Shown here in pieces: positions 30,358-40,060 of a DNA stretch of 64,000 nucleotides. Position numbers and translations under genes: made by a program. The first letter of the stretch is position 1. The number at the start of each line of letters is the position of its first letter. The stretch comes from Sphingomonadaceae bacterium (GTDB taxonomy: Bacteria; Pseudomonadota; Alphaproteobacteria; Sphingomonadales; Sphingomonadaceae). The notes under the pieces are model-generated. The model was not told the origin of the DNA, ran no database searches, and saw nothing but the letters and a program-made list of their open reading frames with translations. The stretch is from assembly GCA_016000085.1 (NCBI GenBank), contig JAECRT010000009.1, forward strand, positions 25,106 to 89,105. The letters run 5' to 3'.

Positions 30358-32061
30358 ATGACACTTCAGGGATGGATCCTCATCGTCGCCTTCACGGGCA
30401 TTCTTCTCGCGCTGACCAAGCCGGTCGGCCTATGGTTGTTCGCGCTCTATGAGGGACGCCGAACACCCCTTCACGCGGTTCTCGGCCCCGTCGAAACGGG
30501 CTTCTACAAACTGGCCGGCATTGACCCCAACGCCGAACAAAGCTGGCGCCGCTACGCGGTCCACATGGTCAACTTCAACTTCGCCTTGCTGCTATTCACC
30601 TATGCGGTGCTCCGACTTCAGGGCGTTCTTCCCGGCAATCCCCAGGGACTTGCTGGAGTGGGCGAGCATCTGTCGTTCAACACCGCGATCAGCTTCACTG
30701 CCAACACCAACTGGCAAAGCTATGGTGGTGAATCGACCATGTCCAACCTCAGCCAGATGCTGGGGCTGACCATTCACAACTTCCTGTCTGCGGCGACCGG
30801 CATTGCGCTTGCCTTCGCATTGTTCCGAGGGTTCGCCCGACGTTCCGCGGCAACGATCGGTAACTTCTGGGCCGATGCCACGCGCATCACCCTTTACCTG
30901 CTGCTGCCGATTTGCGTCGCGCTGACGATCTTCTACATCGCCAGCGGCGTGCCGCAGACGCTGGGCGGAGTGGTTGATGTCTCCACGCTCGAAGGCGCGA
31001 AACAGTCGATCCTGCTTGGTCCCGTGGCCAGCCAGGAAGCGATCAAGATGCTCGGCACCAATGGGGGCGGTTTCTTCAACGCCAACAGCGCGCATCCCTT
31101 CGAAAATCCTACTGCGCTCACCAATCTGGTGCAGATGCTTTCGATCTTCCTGATCGGCTTTGGCTTGACCTGGTGCTTCGGCAAGGCTGTCGGCAATACC
31201 CGACAGGGCTGGGCGATCCTTTCCGCGATGCTCATCCTGTTCCTTGTCGGGGTCACGATTACCTACTGGCAGGAAGCGGCAGGCAACCCCATCCTGCATG
31301 AACTCGGCGTCAGCGGCGGTAACATGGAAGGCAAGGAGGTGCGCTTTGGCATCGCTGCGTCAGCCCTCTTCTCTATTGTCACAACCGCTGCTTCGTGCGG
31401 CGCGGTCAATGCCATGCATGACAGCTTCACCGCACTGGGCGGCATGATCCCGCTGTTCAACATGCAACTGGGCGAAGTCGTGGTCGGCGGCGTGGGCGCG
31501 GGCATCTATGGCTTCCTGCTGTTCGCCATCCTGGCGGTCTTCGTTGCCGGGCTGATGGTGGGGCGCACGCCGGAATATGTCGGCAAGAAGATTGAGGCGA
31601 AGGAGGTCAAGCTCGCGGTTCTCGCCATCGCGGTGCTGCCGCTCATCATCCTGGGCTTCACCAGCCTGTCGTCGGTGGCGGAAGCCGGGCTGGCGGGTCC
31701 GTTGAACAAAGGGCCGCACGGCTTCTCAGAGATTCTCTACGCCTTCACCTCCGCTGTAGCGAACAACGGCTCGGCCTTTGCGGGTCTGACCGCCAACACG
31801 CCCTGGTACAATGCGCTGTTGGGGGTGGCGATGTGGCTCGGCCGCTTCTTCATCATCGTGCCGATGCTGGCGATCGCAGGCAGCCTGGCGGCGAAAAAGT
31901 ACACGCCCGAAAGCGCAGGATCTTTCCCGACGACCGGCGGCCTTTGGGTCGGTCTGCTCGTGGGCATCATCCTGATCCTGGGCGGCCTGACATTCCTGCC
32001 AAGCCTCGCGCTTGGTCCCATCGCCGATCATCTTGCGATGATCCGCGGGCAACTCTTCTAA
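30358..32061 (+). CDS. kdpA: K+-transporting ATPase subunit A
   Basis: Filter-type segments [71 protein letters not shown]. Confidence 0.97.
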   Translation: MTLQGWILIVAFTGILLALTKPVGLWLFALYEGRRTPLHAVLGPVETGFYKLAGIDPNAEQSWRRYAVHMVNFNFALLLFTYAVLRLQGVLPGNPQGLAGVGEHLSFNTAISFTANTNWQSYGGESTMSNLSQMLGLTIHNFLSAATGIALAFALFRGFARRSAATIGNFWADATRITLYLLLPICVALTIFYIASGVPQTLGGVVDVSTLEGAKQSILLGPVASQEAIKMLGTNGGGFFNANSAHPFENPTALTNLVQMLSIFLIGFGLTWCFGKAVGNTRQGWAILSAMLILFLVGVTITYWQEAAGNPILHELGVSGGNMEGKEVRFGIAASALFSIVTTAASCGAVNAMHDSFTALGGMIPLFNMQLGEVVVGGVGAGIYGFLLFAILAVFVAGLMVGRTPEYVGKKIEAKEVKLAVLAIAVLPLIILGFTSLSSVAEAGLAGPLNKGPHGFSEILYAFTSAVANNGSAFAGLTANTPWYNALLGVAMWLGRFFIIVPMLAIAGSLAAKKYTPESAGSFPTTGGLWVGLLVGIILILGGLTFLPSLALGPIADHLAMIRGQLF

Positions 32062-32074
32062 GCGAGGGGCCGAC

Positions 32075-34111
32075 ATGGCACGCGCAGATAGTAAATCACT
32101 GTTCACGGCAGAGTTGATCGTTCCAGCGATCGGCGACGCTTTCCGCAAACTCAATCCCGGGGAACTGATCCGCAACCCGGTGATGTTCACGACTGCGGTC
32201 GTGGCGACCCTGCTTACCATCCTGCTCGTCATCGGGCAGGACGGGCTGGCCACAGGCTTCAAGCTGCAACTGGTCATCTGGCTCTGGCTGACCGTGCTGT
32301 TTGGCACATTTGCCGAAGCGCTGGCTGAAGGCCGCGGTAAGGCGCAGGCCGCATCGCTTCGCGCCACCAAAGCCGACCTGACGGCCAAGCGCCTGAAGGG
32401 TGACGGGCGCGAGGTCGAGGACGTTCCTGCAAGTGCGCTCAAAATGGGTGACATCGTGCTGGTCCAGACCGGCGACCTCATCCCCTCCGATGGGGAGGTC
32501 GTGTCCGGCGTCGCGTCGGTCAACGAAGCGGCCATCACTGGCGAATCCGCGCCGGTGATCCGTGAAGCGGGCGGCGACCGCTCCGCCGTGACCGCCGGTA
32601 CACGAGTTATCTCGGACGAGATCCGGGTCCGCGTCACGGTCAATCCGGGGCAGGGCTTCCTCGACCGGATGATCGCACTGGTCGAAGGCGCCGAACGGCA
32701 GAAGACTCCGAACGAAATTGCGCTGACGCTGCTGCTGGTGGGCCTCACCATCATCTTCCTGATTGCCGTGGGCACCATTCCGGGGTTTGCCACTTACGCT
32801 GGCGGTTCAATTCCAATCTCGATCCTCGCAACCTTGCTCATCACATTGATCCCGACGACGATCGCCGCGCTGCTCTCTGCAATCGGCATCGCCGGTATGG
32901 ACCGCCTGGTGCGATTTAACGTGCTTGCCAAATCCGGGCGAGCGGTCGAAGCGGCTGGTGACATCGACGTGCTGCTACTCGACAAGACCGGCACGATCAC
33001 GGTCGGTGACCGCCAGGCCAGCGAATTTCGCGCGATTGGCGGCGTGCCTGTGGGCGCACTTGCCGAAGCGGCGCTGCTTGCCAGTCTGGCGGACGAAACT
33101 CCGGAAGGTCGTTCGATCGTCGTCCTCGCGCGCGATCAGTTCAGTGTCGTGACGCACAGTTTGCCATCGGACGCCGAGGTCATCCCTTTCACCGCGCAGA
33201 CTCGCATCTCAGGCGTGAAGACGGGCGCGGCGGTCATCCAGAAAGGTGCGGTGGATTCGATCTTCAAGGCCAACCCCGGTCTTGGCGAGACAGCCGCAGC
33301 CACCGAGCTGCGTCGCATCACTGACGAGATCGCACGCAGCGGCGGCACGCCACTTGCCGTCGCCGTCAACGGCAAGTTGCTCGGCGCGATCTTCCTGAAA
33401 GATATCGTCAAGGCCGGTATCCGCGAGCGGTTTGGTGAGCTGCGGCAAATGGGCATCCGCACGGTGATGATTACCGGCGACAATCCTTTGACCGCTGCTG
33501 CGATCGCTGCCGAAGCGGGAGTGGACGATTTCCTCGCCCAGGCAACGCCCGAGGACAAGCTGGAGCTGATCCGCAAGGAACAGCAGGGCGGGCGATTGGT
33601 CGCCATGTGCGGTGACGGCACCAACGATGCGCCAGCGCTGGCACAGGCGGATGTCGGCGTCGCGATGAACACGGGTACGCAAGCGGCGCGTGAAGCGGGT
33701 AACATGGTCGATCTGGACAGCGATCCGACCAAGTTGATCGAGATCGTCGGCCTGGGCAAACAGCTGCTGATGACCCGCGGGGCGCTGACAACCTTTTCGG
33801 TGGCGAACGATGTCGCCAAATATTTTGCGATCATCCCCGCTATGTTTGTGGTGCTCTATCCGGGTTTGGGCGTGCTCAACATCATGGGGCTGACCTCGCC
33901 GGAGAGCGCGATCCTGTCGGCGATCATCTTCAATGCGCTCATTATCCCGCTGCTGGTGCCGCTCGCGCTCAGGGGCGTGGCTTACAAGCCGATGGGCGCC
34001 GGATCGCTGCTGGCCCGCAACCTCGCGGTCTATGGCCTTGGTGGTCTTATCGCCCCGTTCATCGGCATCAAACTTATCGACTTGGCCGTTGGCGGCCTTG
34101 GTCTCGCCTGA
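32075..34111 (+). CDS. kdpB: K+-transporting ATPase subunit B (P-type ATPase)
   Basis: 678 aa; [27 protein letters not shown]-like TGES motif, [39 protein letters not shown]. Confidence 0.98.
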   Translation: MARADSKSLFTAELIVPAIGDAFRKLNPGELIRNPVMFTTAVVATLLTILLVIGQDGLATGFKLQLVIWLWLTVLFGTFAEALAEGRGKAQAASLRATKADLTAKRLKGDGREVEDVPASALKMGDIVLVQTGDLIPSDGEVVSGVASVNEAAITGESAPVIREAGGDRSAVTAGTRVISDEIRVRVTVNPGQGFLDRMIALVEGAERQKTPNEIALTLLLVGLTIIFLIAVGTIPGFATYAGGSIPISILATLLITLIPTTIAALLSAIGIAGMDRLVRFNVLAKSGRAVEAAGDIDVLLLDKTGTITVGDRQASEFRAIGGVPVGALAEAALLASLADETPEGRSIVVLARDQFSVVTHSLPSDAEVIPFTAQTRISGVKTGAAVIQKGAVDSIFKANPGLGETAAATELRRITDEIARSGGTPLAVAVNGKLLGAIFLKDIVKAGIRERFGELRQMGIRTVMITGDNPLTAAAIAAEAGVDDFLAQATPEDKLELIRKEQQGGRLVAMCGDGTNDAPALAQADVGVAMNTGTQAAREAGNMVDLDSDPTKLIEIVGLGKQLLMTRGALTTFSVANDVAKYFAIIPAMFVVLYPGLGVLNIMGLTSPESAILSAIIFNALIIPLLVPLALRGVAYKPMGAGSLLARNLAVYGLGGLIAPFIGIKLIDLAVGGLGLA

Positions 34112-34123
34112 GGAGTGGCAAAC

Positions 34124-34717
34124 ATGGGCAATGACTTCACATCTTCCCTGCGACCAGCGATCGTCATGACGATCCTGTTCGCTATCCTGCTCGGCATCCT
34201 CTATCCTCTGGCTATGACAGGCATCGGACAGGCGATCTTCCCTTCCCAGGCAAATGGCAGCCTGGTTCGCGATCAACGCGGCACCGTGATCGGTTCTACG
34301 GTCGTCGGTCAGGCATTCACGTCGGACCGTTATTTCCAGACCCGGCCCTCAGCTGCGGGCAAGGGCTATGACGGGTTGGCGTCGTCCGGCTCGAACCTTG
34401 GCCCCACGGCCCAGGCGCTCGTCGATCGCGTTAAGCCGGATGTTGAAAAGCGCCATGCGGAAGGCGCCACCGGGGTTTTGCCTGCGGACCTGGTGACGGC
34501 CAGCGGTTCGGGACTCGATCCCGATTTATCGCCTGAAGCCGCTTTCGCGCAGGTGGCGCGCATTGCACATATTCGCGGCATGCCTGATGTGCAGGTGCGC
34601 GCGCTCGTTTCGACCCATGTCGATCATCCTCTCCTTGGTTTCTTGGGCGAAGATCGCGTGAATGTTCTTGCGCTTAACCAGGCTCTGGATCGTGCTGGGA
34701 CACGCAGGCGTCAGTGA
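34124..34717 (+). CDS. kdpC: K+-transporting ATPase subunit C
   Basis: MGNDFTSSLRPAIVMTILFAILLGILYPLAMTGIGQAIFPSQANGSLV; FQTRPSAAGKGYDGLASSGSNLGPT; position after kdpB. Confidence 0.97.
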   Translation: MGNDFTSSLRPAIVMTILFAILLGILYPLAMTGIGQAIFPSQANGSLVRDQRGTVIGSTVVGQAFTSDRYFQTRPSAAGKGYDGLASSGSNLGPTAQALVDRVKPDVEKRHAEGATGVLPADLVTASGSGLDPDLSPEAAFAQVARIAHIRGMPDVQVRALVSTHVDHPLLGFLGEDRVNVLALNQALDRAGTRRRQ

Positions 34718-37386
34718 GACCGGAGGACGACACACGTCCCGATCCCGAAGCTCTCCTGCGGCAGGCAACGCAGGAGGGCCGGGGCCGCTTCAAGATTTTC
34801 CTGGGCGCGGCGCCGGGCGTCGGAAAAACCTATGAGATGCTGACCGATGGCGCGGCTCGTCGTCGCGATGGGGCTGATGTCGTCATTGGAGTCGTCGAAA
34901 CGCATGGCCGGGTGGAAACGGAAGCCCTGATGCGAGGCTATGAAGTGATACCGAGACGCTCGGCGCCCTATGAAGGCCATATCCTGCATGAGATGGACCT
35001 TGATGCCATTCTCGAACGTGCGCCCCGACTGGTCCTCGTCGACGAACTCGCGCATACCAACGCACCGGGTAGCCGCCATCCCAAGCGCTATCAGGATGTC
35101 GAGGAACTGCTGGCTGCGGGAATCGATGTCTATTCGACGCTCAACATACAGCATATCGAAAGCCTGAACGACATCGTCGCATCGTTCACGCACGTCCGAG
35201 TGCGCGAGACCGTTCCCGACAATATCCTGGACATGGCAGACATTGAGGTCGTCGATATCCCTCCTGACGAGCTTATCGAGCGCTTGAGGGCTGGCAAAGT
35301 CTATCTGCCGCGCGAAGCCACCCGCGCGCTGTCGCATTTCTTTTCCAAATCGAACCTCTCCGCGCTTCGTGAATTGGCGTTGCGCCGAGCGGCGCAAGCG
35401 GTCGATGCCCAGATGCTTGACCATATCCGCGGACTCGGCGTGGGCGGCACATGGGCAGGAAGTGACCGGATCGTCGTAGCCGTGAGCGAATTGCCCGGCG
35501 CCGATGGGCTGGTGCGAGCCGCCAAACGCATTGCTGATGCCCTCCACGCCCCCTGGACCGCCGTTTACATCGAGACGCCGCGCGCCCAGACATTTGGTGA
35601 GGCCGAGCACCGTCGGCTTGCCTCTGTCATGACCCTTGCGACCCAACTTGGCGCAGTGGTGGCTACGGCGCCTGCATCATCCGTTGTTGCTGGTCTCAAG
35701 GCTTTTCTGGCTGACGCCCGCGCGACCCAACTCATCGTGGGCAAATCACGGCGCTCGCGCCTGTTCGAATTTCGCCACGGATCGGTGGTCGATCGTCTGG
35801 TGCGCGAGACTCCTGGCGTCGCCATGCATGTGCTGCCGCTCCAAACCTTATCAGGTCGACGCATGCGCCTCCCCGTTTTGAAAGGCACCTGGGGATCACG
35901 CAGCGGCTATATTTGGACGACCATGATGATCACGGGCATCACCGCGATCGCTAGCACGCTGTTCCACATTCTGAATCTCGGCAATGTGGCGTTGTTGTAT
36001 CTGTTGCCGGTGATGGCCGCGGCCACATTATTTGGCCTTCGGACCGGAATCTTCGCCGGTATCGCGTCCAGTCTTGCCTATAATTTCGTTTTCCTGCCAC
36101 CGACCGGCACATTGACGGTCAACAATCCCGAAAATGTCATCTCGATGCTTGTCCTGCTAGGCGTGGCGTTTGTTACGAGCCAGTTGACTGCCCGCGTACG
36201 TGCCCAAGCTGATATGGCCGCAGCAAGCGCGCGCACGAATGCCGCGCTTGCTGGGTTCCTTCGGCGGCTGACGCCGTTGAACGATCCACTCGACCTTGGC
36301 CGCGCCATTTGTGAGGACGTCGCCCGCCTGTTCGATTTGCGTACGGTGCTGCTGATGCCAGATGGTAGCGGTCTGTCCTTCCAGGCGGCCAGCGGCCCCA
36401 AATATGATCTCGAAACGATGGAATTGGCAGCCGCGCAATGGGCCTTCGACACGGGCGCGCCGGCGGGCAGAAGCTCGGGCACATTAACGGCGTCGGACTG
36501 GTATTTTCATCCGCTGCGTGCGGGTGACAAGACGCAGGGCGTGCTCGGCCTGGCCAGCGAAGATGGCGGCGATCCGCTAAGGCCGGACCAGTTGCCCCTA
36601 CTAACCAGTCTGGTCGATCAGGCTGCGCTGGCGCTGGAGCGTCTCAGGCTTGAAGAAGAAATGCGCGATGTCGATGTCGTTCGAACCCGCGACCGGCTGC
36701 GCGCTGCGCTACTCTCTTCCGTCAGTCATGACTTGCGCACACCGTTGACCGCAGTCATGGCCGCCGCCGCCGAACTCCATCATGGTGTGACCCCGGACTT
36801 GATTTCCACGATCGAATCCGAAGCGGCGCGCCTCAATCGCTTTGTTGCCAACCTGCTCGACATGGCGCGAGTCGAAGCGGGGGCGCTCAACCTGAAAGTG
36901 GAAGCCGTCGACCTGGCTGATGCAGTCGCTGGGGCAGCACATGATGCGCGGCGCGCCCTCGAAGGACATGCGCTCGATCTCAGGGTTCCGCCAGACTTGC
37001 CTTTCGTGCGTGTCGATCAGCAGCTCCTGCATCATTGTCTTTTGAACCTGCTCGACAATGCCGGTCGCTATGCCGACCCCGGAACGCCCATCATTATCGC
37101 AGGTACGCATAGCTATGGCATGCTCAAATTGTCTGTCCTCGATGAGGGGCCGGGCCTCCCACCCGGCCGTGAGGCGGAGGTGTTCGAGACATTCCGCCGG
37201 ATGGAAGGCTCCGATCGCGCGGTCGGCGGAACCGGACTTGGTCTGGCCATAGTCAAAGCCTTTTCCGAAGCAATGGGCATGAGCGTCGAGGCCAGTAACC
37301 GGCCCGACATGAGCGGAGCCTGTTTCAGCCTGTGCTTTCCTTCCACACTCATTGTCCGCGATGCTGCGCAGGGAGCCGATTTGTGA
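34714..37386 (+). CDS. kdpD: Sensor histidine kinase KdpD
   Basis: 890 aa from GTG (4-nt overlap with kdpC); GRFKIFLGAAPGVGKTYEML N-terminal KdpD domain, Usp domain, four TM, SHDLRTPLTAV. Confidence 0.97.
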   Translation: MRPEDDTRPDPEALLRQATQEGRGRFKIFLGAAPGVGKTYEMLTDGAARRRDGADVVIGVVETHGRVETEALMRGYEVIPRRSAPYEGHILHEMDLDAILERAPRLVLVDELAHTNAPGSRHPKRYQDVEELLAAGIDVYSTLNIQHIESLNDIVASFTHVRVRETVPDNILDMADIEVVDIPPDELIERLRAGKVYLPREATRALSHFFSKSNLSALRELALRRAAQAVDAQMLDHIRGLGVGGTWAGSDRIVVAVSELPGADGLVRAAKRIADALHAPWTAVYIETPRAQTFGEAEHRRLASVMTLATQLGAVVATAPASSVVAGLKAFLADARATQLIVGKSRRSRLFEFRHGSVVDRLVRETPGVAMHVLPLQTLSGRRMRLPVLKGTWGSRSGYIWTTMMITGITAIASTLFHILNLGNVALLYLLPVMAAATLFGLRTGIFAGIASSLAYNFVFLPPTGTLTVNNPENVISMLVLLGVAFVTSQLTARVRAQADMAAASARTNAALAGFLRRLTPLNDPLDLGRAICEDVARLFDLRTVLLMPDGSGLSFQAASGPKYDLETMELAAAQWAFDTGAPAGRSSGTLTASDWYFHPLRAGDKTQGVLGLASEDGGDPLRPDQLPLLTSLVDQAALALERLRLEEEMRDVDVVRTRDRLRAALLSSVSHDLRTPLTAVMAAAAELHHGVTPDLISTIESEAARLNRFVANLLDMARVEAGALNLKVEAVDLADAVAGAAHDARRALEGHALDLRVPPDLPFVRVDQQLLHHCLLNLLDNAGRYADPGTPIIIAGTHSYGMLKLSVLDEGPGLPPGREAEVFETFRRMEGSDRAVGGTGLGLAIVKAFSEAMGMSVEASNRPDMSGACFSLCFPSTLIVRDAAQGADL

Positions 37387-38072
37387 TGTCCGCCAAGATA
37401 CTCATTGTCGATGATGAACTGTCGATCCGGCGCCTGTTGCGCAACACGCTCGAACGCGCCGGTCATCAAGTTATCGAAGCCGTGGACGGGGCGAGCGCCC
37501 TTGCCAAGGCGGCTGACGAGCGGCCAAATGCCGTGCTGCTCGATCTTGGTCTTCCCGACCGGGATGGGCTGGAGCTTGTGCCGCTCATCAAGAAGCTGGG
37601 CGACACGATCATTCTCGTGGTTTCGGCACGCGACGCCACCGACCAAAAAGTCGCTGCGCTCGACCTGGGCGCGGAAGATTATGTTACCAAGCCCTTCGAC
37701 GGAGAAGAGTTGCTCGCACGCCTGCGCGTTGCGCTGCGTCACCGCGGGATTTCCGAGACAGCACCCAAGATCGTCCGCAAGGGCAATTTGGAGGTCGATC
37801 TAGATCAGCGGATCGCCCGGCGAGATGGCGTTGAAGCGCACCTGACCCGAAAGGAACATGATGTCCTTGCAATCCTGGCAGCCAGTGCCGGCCGGGTAGT
37901 TACGCACCAGCGCATTCTGGCTGCGGTATGGGGCGGCGGGGAGGACTCGCGGGTGGAGTATCTCCGCATCGTCATCCGTAATCTTCGTCAGAAACTGGAG
38001 GCGCCGGGCGCCATCGGCAGCGTCATCGCGAACGAACTCGGCGTCGGTTACCGCCTGCTGACAGATGGTTGA
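37386..38072 (+). CDS. kdpE: Response regulator KdpE
   Basis: MSAKILIVDDELSIRRLLRNTLERAGHQVIEAVDG...LLDLGLPDRDGLELV...TKPFDGEELLARLRVALRH; follows kdpD. Confidence 0.96.
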   Translation: MSAKILIVDDELSIRRLLRNTLERAGHQVIEAVDGASALAKAADERPNAVLLDLGLPDRDGLELVPLIKKLGDTIILVVSARDATDQKVAALDLGAEDYVTKPFDGEELLARLRVALRHRGISETAPKIVRKGNLEVDLDQRIARRDGVEAHLTRKEHDVLAILAASAGRVVTHQRILAAVWGGGEDSRVEYLRIVIRNLRQKLEAPGAIGSVIANELGVGYRLLTDG

Positions 38073-38138
38073 CCTGAAAGGTATGCAAGACGAGCCGAAC
38101 AAACACTATGCAAAGACTATGCAGGGGGCGAAATTCGA

Positions 38139-38168
38139 TCTCGAATTGATATACCAGACCCCATAAAT
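38139..38168 (+). repeat. Kdp-flanking repeat, copy 2 (after kdpE, before 38195 ORF)
   Basis: TCTCGAATTGATATaccagaCCCCATAAAT. Confidence 0.6.
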
Positions 38169-38194
38169 AGATCGCCACATCAGGATTTGTGGCA

Positions 38195-38581
38195 ATGGGA
38201 CACTGGCATCAAGACTGGAAGACAGACATCGCACTGCGTGCAGGTGGTGCGGTGTCGTGCGGGATATCTTACCTCGCGATCTGGGCGCTCGTCGGTTTGC
38301 GTCTTGGCGACGGCCAGCTGCCCGATGGCGTCCTTCCGTTCGTCCTCGCTGCGGCCGGGTTCCTATGTGTGAGCGTAGGCTCCGCGCTTTTGGCCCTTGG
38401 CCATCACATTTTCGACGAGGTCGAGATCAGCCAACGCTGGCAAAGCGCGTCGATCGTCGATGACCACGCGGCATTGACCGACACCGTCGTGCGCTTTGAT
38501 GCTCAAGGCGAAGGGCATGTTCCTTACTTCAAGATCAATCAGGGCAATGTGCGTGAAGTCGATTCCCTTCGCTGCGCCTGA
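38195..38581 (+). CDS. Hypothetical protein with two probable TM segments
   Basis: MGHWHQDWKTDIALRAGGAVSCGISYLAIWALVGLRLGDGQLPDGVLPFVLAAAGFLCVSVGSALLALGHHIFDEVEIS...; 128 aa. Confidence 0.65.
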   Translation: MGHWHQDWKTDIALRAGGAVSCGISYLAIWALVGLRLGDGQLPDGVLPFVLAAAGFLCVSVGSALLALGHHIFDEVEISQRWQSASIVDDHAALTDTVVRFDAQGEGHVPYFKINQGNVREVDSLRCA

Positions 38582-38819
38582 AGGCGCGGCATCTATCCTC
38601 ATCTTGGCTAAAGACGCTGCTGGATGCTGGCTCGTGCGGAAAGGGCTGGGCCGTCCGCTACAACCAAGAAATAGCGAAGGGGTCGCCGCTCCATAATCTC
38701 ACCCGCTGTTTTTACAACACTGGTTGCCATTGCCCTATGTTTTACCTATGACGTCCGTTGCAATAGTGATCTGCTGGAACCCGGTCATGCGTCCCGAACC
38801 TTATCGATCAGGATACCCG

Positions 38820-39917
38820 ATGACACTGTCCCCTGACGTGCCCCAAGCCGCGCTCTTCGAACCGCTCAGCTTCGCTCGGGGGCCAGCCATGAAGAACCGC
38901 TTCCTGCTGTCGCCGATGACGAACCAACAAAGCCATGCGGATGGGCGCATGTCTGACGAAGAGTTCACTTGGTTGACGAAGCGCGCGACGGGCGGCTTTG
39001 GCCTTGTCATGACCGCTGCCGCCCATGTGCAGTCGGCGGGCCAGGGCTTTCCCGGTCAAATTGGCATCTTTGGTGACGAGCATCTTGAGGGGCTTACTCG
39101 ACTGGCGGCCGGGATCAGGGCGCAAGGCGCGCTGAGCGCGGTGCAATTGCATCATGCGGGAAATCGCGCGCCCAAGGAACTGGTTGGGGTGCCGGTCTGC
39201 CCTTCGGACGATCCCAGAACAGGTGCGCGCGGGTTGAGCCAAAGCGAGGTCGAACAGCTTCGCGACGACTTCATCGCCGGGGCATGGCGCGCGGAAAAGG
39301 CGGGTTTTGATGGAGTGGAGGTACATGGTGCGCATGGCTATATCTTGGCCGAGTTCTTGTCCGCTGCGGTGAACAGGCGCGACGATCGCTACGGCGGCAG
39401 CCTGGAGAATCGGGCACGTCTCCTGTTTGAAATCATTGATGGCGTTCGAGCGGAATGTCGCCCCGATTTCCAGATCGGCTTGCGCCTCTCTCCTGAGCGT
39501 TACAGTCAGAATCTCGCGGAGATCCGAGACGTGTCGGCGGAACTGTTGCGACAGGGCCAGATCGATTATCTGGACCTGTCACTCTGGGATGTGACCAAGG
39601 AACCGGAAGACCCGGCTTTCAAGGGCACGACCCTGATGAGCCATTTTACCAGCCTGCCACGCGGCATCGTGCGACTGGGGGCGGCCGGAAAGGTGATGGA
39701 CGCGCGCGCCGCACTCCATGTCATCGAAGCTGGCTGTGATTTTGTCGCCATCGGGCGCGCTGCCATATTGCGCCATAACTTCCCTGAACTCGTCCGGCGC
39801 GACCCCCGCTATGACTCGCCGTCCCTGCCGGTAGCGGTCGGCCACCTGCTCGAAGAAGGGCTAAGCGAACCCTTCATCACCTATCTGCGTAGCTGGCCGG
39901 ATTTTGTGGCGGATTAA
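38820..39917 (+). CDS. NADH:flavin oxidoreductase / old yellow enzyme family
   Basis: KNRFLLSPMTNQQSHADGRMSDEEFTWLTKRATGGFGLVMTAAAHV, VQLHHAGNRAP, VEVHGAHGYILAEFLSAAVNRRDDRYGGSLENRARLL. Confidence 0.93.
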   Translation: MTLSPDVPQAALFEPLSFARGPAMKNRFLLSPMTNQQSHADGRMSDEEFTWLTKRATGGFGLVMTAAAHVQSAGQGFPGQIGIFGDEHLEGLTRLAAGIRAQGALSAVQLHHAGNRAPKELVGVPVCPSDDPRTGARGLSQSEVEQLRDDFIAGAWRAEKAGFDGVEVHGAHGYILAEFLSAAVNRRDDRYGGSLENRARLLFEIIDGVRAECRPDFQIGLRLSPERYSQNLAEIRDVSAELLRQGQIDYLDLSLWDVTKEPEDPAFKGTTLMSHFTSLPRGIVRLGAAGKVMDARAALHVIEAGCDFVAIGRAAILRHNFPELVRRDPRYDSPSLPVAVGHLLEEGLSEPFITYLRSWPDFVAD

Positions 39918-39987
39918 GATATCGCCGTTTGCGTCCTAAAGGCCGCCTCAACCGGGTATGACCTCGGCAAGCGGATCAACGAAGCTG

Positions 39988-40021
39988 AAAAAAAGCCCCG
40001 CCTCCTTTTGGGAGGCAGGGC
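39988..40021 (-). terminator. Rho-independent terminator of the 40061-42604 TonB receptor
   Basis: Reverse strand GCCCTGCCTCC-CAAAA-GGAGGCGGGGC followed by TTTTTTT. Confidence 0.85.
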
Positions 40022-40060
40022 ATAGGTCATGCGCCGGGAGGACGGCGCGGTTAGAGATGT

